60,000 nt of DNA from Bolinopsis microptera (taxonomy: Eukaryota > Ctenophora > Tentaculata > Lobata > Bolinopsidae), in the NCBI RefSeq assembly GCF_026151205.1, contig NC_087075.1:4192359-4252358 (forward strand), read 5' to 3'. The notes beneath the pieces are model-generated. The model was not told the DNA's origin and made no database searches. It was given only the letters and a program-made list of their open reading frames with translations. The position numbers and the translations under genes were made by a program. Position 1 is the first letter of the stretch. Each line of letters starts with the position of its first letter. Shown here piece after piece: positions 46,201 to 55,200 of the stretch.

Positions 46201-49200
46201 GTTGTTTGACTGAAATTTTGTCTGACTGAAATGTTGTTTGACTGAAATGTTGTTTGACTGAAATGTTGTTTGACTGAAATATTGTCTGACTGAAATGTTG
46301 TTTGACTGAAATTTTGTTTGACTGAAATGTTGTTTGACTGAAATGTTGTTTGACTGAAATGTTGTTTGACTGAAATGTTGTTTGACTGAAATGTTGTTTG
46401 ACTGAAATGTTGTTTGACTGGAATTTTGTTTGACTGAAATTTTTTTGACTGAAATGTTGTTTGACTGAAATGTTGTTTGACTGAAATGTTGTTTGACTGA
46501 AATGTTGTTTGACTAAAATGTTGTTTGACTGAAATGTTGTTTGACTGAAATGTTGTTTGACTGAAATTTTGTTTGACTGAAATGTTGTTTGACTGAAATT
46601 TTGTTTGACTGAAATGTTGTTTGACTGAAATGTTGTTTGACTGAAATATTGTTTGACTGAAATGTTGTTTGACTGAAATGTTGTTTGACTGAAATGTTGT
46701 TTGACTGAAATTTTGTTTGACTGAAATATTGTTTGACTGAAATGTTGTTTGACTGAAATGTTGTTTGACTGAAATGTTGTTTGACTGAAATGTTGTTTGA
46801 CTGAAATGTTGTCTGACTGAAATGTTGTTTGACTGAAATGTTGTTTGACTGAAATGTTGTTTGACTGAAATTTTGTTTGACTGAAATGTTGTTTGACTGA
46901 AATTTTGTTTGACTGAAATGTTGTTTGACTGAAATGTTGTTTGACTGAAATTTTGTTTGACTGAAATGTTGTTTGACTGAAATTTTGTTTGACTGAAATG
47001 TTGTTTGACTGAAATGTTGTTTGACTGAAATATTGTTTGACTGAAATGTTGTTTGACTGAAATGTTGTTTGACTGAAATGTTGTTTGACTGAAATTTTGT
47101 TTGACTGAAATATTGTTTGACTGAAATGTTGTTTGACTGAAATGTTGTTTGACTGAAATGTTGTTTGACTGAAATGTTGTTTGACTGAAATGTTGTCTGA
47201 CTGAAATGTTGTTTGACTGAAATGTTGTTTGACTGAAATGTTGTTTGACTGAAATTTTGTTTGACTGAAATGTTGTTTGACTGAAATTTTGTTTGACTGA
47301 AATGTTGTTTGACTGAAATTTTGTTTGACTGAAATGTTGTTTGACTGAAATGTTGTTTGACTGAAATGTTGTTTGACTGAAATTTTGTTTGACTGAAATT
47401 TTGTTTGACTGAAATGTTGTTTGACTGAAATGTTGTTTGACTGAAATGTTGTTTGACTGAAATGTTGTTTGACTGAAATGTTGGCTCACATCACTATGTC
47501 GGAGGAGGTTTTCTGTGACAGTCCCTTCCACAGTTCCGAACAAGTACTCCTTCTGGCTCAGCAGATCCTCCACTCCGTTTATATCAACACTCATCCTGGA
47601 TACTTACACAACAGTTATTTGGTGGATTCTTGCAGTGTTATTGAGTCTCATGATTTATTTCCATTCGAATCTGTCTTCACTGAGTTTATTCAGAAACAAT
47701 CAGAAATTTGAATGAAAGAAACAACAGTTATTCTTTTAGAAAAATTTCTGATTTTTTTATGAATAGACTCAGCGATGACAATTTTCTAATGAAGGTAAAT
47801 AAATAAATCACGTATCGAAATTTCTACGTTATATTCAAGACAGTATCAATTTACACTTTGTTAAGACGTTTTCGTTATTATTATAAAACATTTGGCATAA
47901 AATTGATAACTTGTTTTTACTTATAACTTTGTTTTACTGGTAACATTGTTTTACTGGTAACTTTGTTTTATCTTAGTCAAGCACTTTGTCGGAAGAGGAC
48001 CTCACAGATCAGTATTTAGTTAATTAAAAAGTTTTCCCTAAGCAAGGAAGATCATAATTGTATTTTAGGTGTTACATTTTATTTTAGTATGTAAATTTTT
48101 ATGTTTGCATATCGAAATGTTTACTAGAGTGTTGAAATATACATGGTAAAGACTGTGTTTGATAAACTAACCTGTAAGAAAGGCTGCCAAGTTAGCAGTG
48201 TACATACTAACGAGAACCAAGCAGATGACCCACCAAACACTGATAACTATACGACCGGACCTGAGCATCGAGTAATTATATATATGGTGAGTTGAAAATA
48301 ATATGTGGATTATGGCTCTAATTTATGAAATAAATTAATAAAAAATCACTCCATTTTTGCATATTTAGGTCAGATCACCCGACCTGAGTAATATTTCAAA
48401 ATTTACTCCTGCATAAAAATTTGTATCGTCCTGTTTCAAAATACGTCTCTTAAAAGGATTGTTAGATTGTGTAATTGACGTATTTCTCCTCTTATTGCTT
48501 ACGTACTCACTATCAGTCAGCAGTCAATTTGTAGTATGGCTGGCATGAAAAATTACCTTAAATTGCCTTTCTCTTTAATTTTTCCAATATTAAAGTATAA
48601 AATTGGCAATTCCGTTTTACTGACCAGTTTTTGGGAACCCCGTCTGCGGGTGCGTATGTCAGGAAGGAACACACTGATAACCAGAACGCATTAGGCAGAC
48701 TCATTATCCCTGAAGTGATACTGAAGTTGGAAACGCAAATTGCGCTTTCAAAAAGTGACTCTCAAATTTTACATTTACTTTTCCTTAAAAAATGTGTGCA
48801 AACAAAGTCGATACTGGAGTTTTGAAATTTTGTTAATTTTAACAGTTTGTTACCCATTCGATGTTTGAGGTCATGGTCTTCGTTGAACGGGCAAAGATGG
48901 TCTCTGAACCCCCCTCTCTTCATGAGTTTGGTACATTCCTCACATTTACACAGTTTACATTTAAACCTAACCCCTCCAGCATGCCCGTAGGGGCTGTACC
49001 TGTCCAGGAAGTAGATGGCAAGAAAGAAAACTATCATCCCAATCAATATCGCAGCCCTGAAAATTTCAATTGAAGTATTCTGAGGAAGGCATATTATATT
49101 AGTACTGGTTTTAATTCTGTAAGTCTATTGATACAATACTTGAAACTTTAAGAGATCAAATTTTCTCAAATTAGCTTTAAGTGAAATAACATTAAACATA

Positions 49201-52200
49201 CCAAACACCACTGGAGAACGGTCTGAGAAAGAAGAAGTACTCTTTAGATGCAGCATCCTTCTGGGTGGCCATTCTTACTCCTCCGGGAAGGAAAGATATC
49301 CCAAAATCAACTACCCTCTCACGACCGTGAGATGTGCCGAACCCTACCACACCTATGTCTATGTTCTGAAATCAACCAATCTGAACACAGTATTCACATG
49401 GCACGTGACACAAACCAACCAATCAGAACACAGTCTGGTTATTATTTAGTCATTATCTGGTAATTAATTAAATTACTTATTATTTGGTAATTAATTACTA
49501 ATTATCCGGTAATTATCTGGTAATTATAATCCCCCTTTTCTTACCTGCTGATAAACCTGGTTGATCAGGCCATTCCATACTCCATTCACTTCACTTCCGA
49601 ACTTCCCATCTGGTGACTCAACGAACTCATACTCAAACTTCAGCCTCTTTTGGAGGCGTTTTATTATTTCTATACTCACTCCAGTGTAACACCAATTTCT
49701 GTTTGGCATATCTGCAAAATAATGAAATGATATCTGATGTAAATCGATAAAAATAACTTTAACAGTTTAACTTACAATTACCGGATATAAGGTTAGTAGG
49801 TGTATAGCAGGTGAATTAAGAACCGTTTTATATCTTACCGAACTTTATTCAAACGGACATTAATTGAACGCTGGAGGCCCTATAGAGTTCATTGTAATGT
49901 CTGTTCAAAATTATGTCTGTTCAGTGTTCACGCCATTTCTGGTAAAATAACGTTCGATAAGGTAAAAATAGGAAAGTACAATCATTAATTGCAAAGCCTC
50001 TGACCTGCACAATTGTCATACCCCTGCGCTGTGTAGTTGTATATGATAAAGGGTTTATCCTCCAGAATACCCAGTTTCAAAGTGGAGCTCTCTAACTCCG
50101 GGTCATCAGCAGGAACCTCACTTCCACCACTATTCCAGAGTGGCTCACTTGTTAGCGTTACTTTAGGTCTGTTCTTCGGCTCCCACACTCCTACCTACTC
50201 AATATTAACAAATTATGAGATACGTATCCTACCTTTTTTTGTTGATTAATGAGTTAATTGTTTGAATTATTTTCTTTTGAAACTTCAGCTTGGATCTTAC
50301 AACATGTGTTAAATTGCAAAAATCTTTCTAACTTCTACCTATAACGGGTGATGACTAAAAAATGGGACTTTTTTCAAGGGTCTTTTTAGTGTCGATAAAA
50401 CTATTTTTGGTTCAAACCAATGAAACAGCGTTGTAAAACGGGCAATTTTGAACGAGTATGGTCAATGACAAGCGCCCATGAGCCCATTTTGATTGGTTCA
50501 GGAGGGCTTCTTTCATCAAGCTCAAAAATCCGTCTGTACAGTTGGGCCTAAAATCGTGTTGGCGCAGTCTCTTCTTTTGTGCCCTAAGGCCCATGTATGC
50601 TTGTAAGCCATATTCCGGGCATGTACATGTGTTGCCAGGACTCTAAAGAAGTCCTCTATGGGTTGAGATTGTCAAAATTTACTTTGGTCGATAACTTTTG
50701 GGACGAAATTGGCCCTTATGGCAAATAAAGATGTGGTTTTCCCAGAAAAATACGATCTAGCCCCATCCTAACGAACCACCTTCCACCCTTTGGGGATATT
50801 TTCTTGTAGGAACAACACCTGGCAAGGCTTCAAGCACTTTGATTTTTACGTGGTACCATTATAAACCATGCTAAAGCCGATAGTTGACCTAGCCTCGATC
50901 TTTCACACGGTAAAATTTTACCCCTCAGGTGGTTTTGAGCTCAAATATCTTCTTACTGGTTTTAGCTACGCTGATGGGTGTTGAACCCTCGTCTTAAGCA
51001 TAACATTCGGCATACTCTCTGCTAAATATTTTTCGGTATGGAAGCTTTAACTACCTGTGAGGCGACTTCTGTGAACAGAGCTTTACTGTAAAGTTTTTAT
51101 AGGACCCCTCCCCTAGTTCGAGACCATTATCGGGGACAAAGATCAACCAATTTCATCAAATGGGGGTGGAAACTGTTCGAGTATCGTTCAGAGTAACTGG
51201 TGGTTGTGGTAAAATATCAAAATTTTGTTCAGGTGGAATCTGAGGGCTAAAAAACATGTAGTCCCATTTTTTATTCATCACCCGTTATACATGTATATAG
51301 TACATGTATATGTATATAGTATTGAAGTTAAGTTAGCATGGACCATAGAAAATTTACCCGTGTAACGTTGTTGTCGCCCCCTCTGAAGTTGACAATGTTG
51401 TAACGCAGAGTGTCAGGGTCGGGCTGACCAGTGGGCCACATTTGTCGGTGTCCCGTTATCCCTGTATACTTCGACTGAGGACGGGAATTGGTCATACATG
51501 TATTTCATTAACTTTTCATTGTGTTTGATTCCTGATCAATGTAACTGACAATTTCAGTTTTTGTTTATAAGTACCAATTTACTGTTCTTATCAATTTTTA
51601 GCCTAACATTTAAAGATTTAACAACAAAGAAACCTTCTTTTTCTTTTTATATTTATTACTTTTGGCGAAGAATTCCAAGCAAATATCTTACCGTAGTGAA
51701 CATTCTGAACATCTGTACTCCAAGTTGCCAGTCCCTTCTTGGAGTCTCCTGATAACACTCTCCCTCAAAGTTCCGTATAATCTCACTGTTCTCCTTGTAC
51801 ACCTCATGTAGACTATTAGCTATCAGGTACACTCCGTCGTATACCAGCGCGTCTGTTGGCTGAGGGAAGCCAATTTTGTAATTGTTAAATAGTTAAAAGT
51901 TAGACAATAGTCAATACTTTATTCATTGTTTAAAGTTTGAACTAGGAATCAAATAACTTTAAGTAACCAGCGCGTCTGTTTGCTGAAGGAAGGCAATTTT
52001 CCTTTGATTTTTGAAGTGGTGTAAATAAACATCATTGGTGATGATTAACAAGTAGCTTACTGATCAACTGTTTGAATTTTGAGTAAATAACGCTAATATA
52101 ATTATATGTACTTCCCCTCGAAAGGTTCTGCTTATGACAGTAGTAATTGATTTTGAAATTACTAAAAGTTAGACAATACTTTATTCATTGTTTAAAGTTT

Positions 52201-55200
52201 GAACTCGGAATAAAATAATTAAATAATTCAGCACTAACCGTGAGAACGTTAAAACCGTTGTCCCTGTAAAGAGAGGATAGCCGTCTGTAGAACCCTCCAG
52301 TAACATCAAGATACGGTGACAGCCCCACCACCCCATCGTAGTAGGACTTCATTCTTCCTGCCTCGTTGTACGCAAATAGCTGGTGATATATTAAAATATC
52401 TATAACTCCTTTGTAGTTATAATGTAAGGATATTCATTTCTGTCGTGTGGTATCAAAATAGACACCCAAAAGTAATGTTTCATAAATTTTAGTCTTCTGC
52501 AGCTTATATATTCCACCGCCAATTGAACAACAACATCATATCAACAACAAGCAATAATTCATTGGAAAATTCATTTGGACAATACATTTGGACAATAAAT
52601 TATCATTTAACGAGATTTACTGACTGACCATTGCTTCTGAAATAGCGGTAGAAGCAATCCAAGCGTAAACACTGTCCACCATACCGTATTCCTCAGCAGC
52701 ACTGAGGATTATCTCACCGTAATCCGGTTGAGTGAGCAGTAAAGTTATCCTTGTTGTACTGTTCTGTAGTTGAGCTATCCACTGTCTGACAGATAATTAA
52801 CTCGGTCAGATGTTTGTGGCGATTTTAATAAATGTTGCTGAATTAGATGATTTTTTCAAAATGTTCATTTCGATTAACATCCTGAATGCTAAGCAAAATA
52901 AACGGGTTCTTTTGCAGTTAAAAAGTGCAAGTAGGAATTCATCTTGTGAAGGAATTTGGTGACAATATCCTGGTGAAGTAGTAGCTACTGTATTAGCTGT
53001 AGCTTAGTAATAGTAAACCCGCTGAATGAGTCGAACATTAACCTCTTAGTTCCCTCTTCCACCAGCTCTGCCACCTCGTAATCAATCTCCAGCTCTGTTA
53101 TCAGATCTAACCCTCTTTCTATAATAAGCTCTTTCACTGCTTCTGCTAGCGTCACTCCTTTTGAGGGTGAAAACAACTTTAAAGTCGGGGCTAAATCGGG
53201 GTTTTACTGTAACTAAATAACTGGAAAGTAATGTTTTAAGAAAGGACAACAACAAAAGAACAACATATGAACATACCACAGCAAGTGGAAATAAAGTAGG
53301 ACAAAATAAGATGATATTTTTGTTAATTACCGTAAGGGTCGCTAGTATAAACAACTGCTATTCGCCTCCAGTTAAAGTGCTCCAGCAGATCTAACATCGC
53401 TTCAGCTTGCTTCTGAGAAGACAGTTGATGATTTAATAACCTTTTAATATGCTATAATCAATAATGATTGGTTTTATTTTTCCAATATTTAAGTGTTATA
53501 AGTTCAGAATGTAAATGGAAAACTTACTAGAAAGCATAAAGAAATGAAACAAGAATTTCGCCGCGGTTTCAACAATTAACAAACCCGATTAATTGTTTCT
53601 CTACTATTGCCTTCGGCAATAGTAGAGAAAAATGACTATAAAGTGTATAGAAAGTGTAAGTGTAAAAACCTCGTTTGAAGGGCTGAGCCGGGCGAGGGTC
53701 CCAGCCCAGTGGGGGTTATTAAGGTTAGGGTCGGTTGCAGTGGGTGATATGATTGGCAGACCTATCTGGGGGGTTATTAAGGTTAGGGTCGGTTGCAGTT
53801 GGTGATATGATTGGCAGACCTATCTGGGGGGTTATTAAGGTTAGGGTCGGTTGCAGTGGGTGATATGATTGGTAGACCTATCTGTGAGGTTATTAAGGTT
53901 AGGGTCGGTTGCAGTGGGTGATATGATTGGTAGACCTATCTGGGGGGTTATTAAGGTTAGGGTCGGTTGCAGTGGGTGATATGATTGGCAGACCTATCTG
54001 GGAGTTATTAAGGTTAAGGTCGGTTGCAGTGGGTGATATGATTGGCAGACCTATCTGGGAGTTATTAAGGTTAGGGTCGGTTGCAGTGGGTGATATGATT
54101 GGCAGACCTATCTGTGAGGTTATTAAGGTTAGGGTCAGTTGCAGTGGGTGATATGATTGGCAGACCTATCTGGGGGGTTATTAAGGTTAGGGTCGGTTGC
54201 AGTGGGTGATATGATTGGCAGACCTATCTGGGAGTTATTAAGGTTAGGGTCGGTTGCAGTGGGTGATATGATTGGCAGACCTATCTGTGAGGTTATTAAG
54301 GTAAGGTTCGGTTGCAGTTGGTGATATGATTGGCAGACCTATCTGGGGGGTTATTAAGGTTAGGGTCGGTTGCAGTGGGTGATATGATTGGTAGACCTAT
54401 TTGTGAGGTTATTAAGGTTAGGGTCGGTTGCAGTGGGTGATATGATTGGCAGACCTATCTGGGAGTTATTAAGGTTAGGGTCGGTTGCAGTGGGTGATAT
54501 GATTGGCAGACCTATCTGGGAGTTATTAAGGTTAGGGTCGGTTGCAGTGGGTGATATGATTGGCAGACCTATCTGTGAGGTTATTAAGGTTAGGGTCGGT
54601 TGCAGTGGGTGATATGATTGGCAGACCTATCTGGGGGGTTATTAAGGTTAGGGTCGGTTGCAGTGGGTGATATGATTAATGATTGGCAGACCTATCTGGG
54701 GAGTTATTAAGGTTAGGGTCGGTTGCAGTGGGTGATATGATTGGCAGACCTATCTGGGGGGTTATTAAGGTTAGGGTCGGTTGCAGTGGGTGATATGATT
54801 GGTAGACCTATCTGGAGGTTTATTAAGGTTAGGGTCGGTTGCAGTGGGTGATATGATTGGTAGACCTATCTGGGGGGTTATTAAGGTTAGGGTCGGTTGC
54901 AGTGGGTGATATGATTGGCAGACCTATCTGGGGGGTTATTAAGGTTAGGGTCGGTTGCAGTGGGTGATATGATTGGTAGACCTATCTGGGAGGGGGTTAT
55001 TAAGTTTAGGGTCGGTTGCAGTGGGTGATATGATTGGTAGACCTATCTGGGAGGGGGTTATTAAAGTTAGGGTCGGTTGCAGTGGGTGATATGATTGGTA
55101 GACCTATCTGTGAGGTTATTAAGGTTAGGGTTGGTTGCAGTGGGTGATATGATTGGCAGACCTATCTGGGAAATTATCAGGTTATACTTATTATAATATT

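Noticed and set aside
45924-47594. A 556-codon minus-strand open frame with 16-aa SQTTFQSNNISVKQHF-type repeats
   Set aside because: Its start lies in iGluR-A exon 18 and the rest is the 16-bp intronic array after a good GTGAGC donor; the next receptor exon is in phase beyond the array. Kept only as a retention hypothesis.
53927-54612. Plus-strand frames with 19-aa GSVAVGDMIGRPIWELLRL repeats
   Set aside because: Antisense of the exon-derived minisatellite; 57-bp units keep the frame open by chance.
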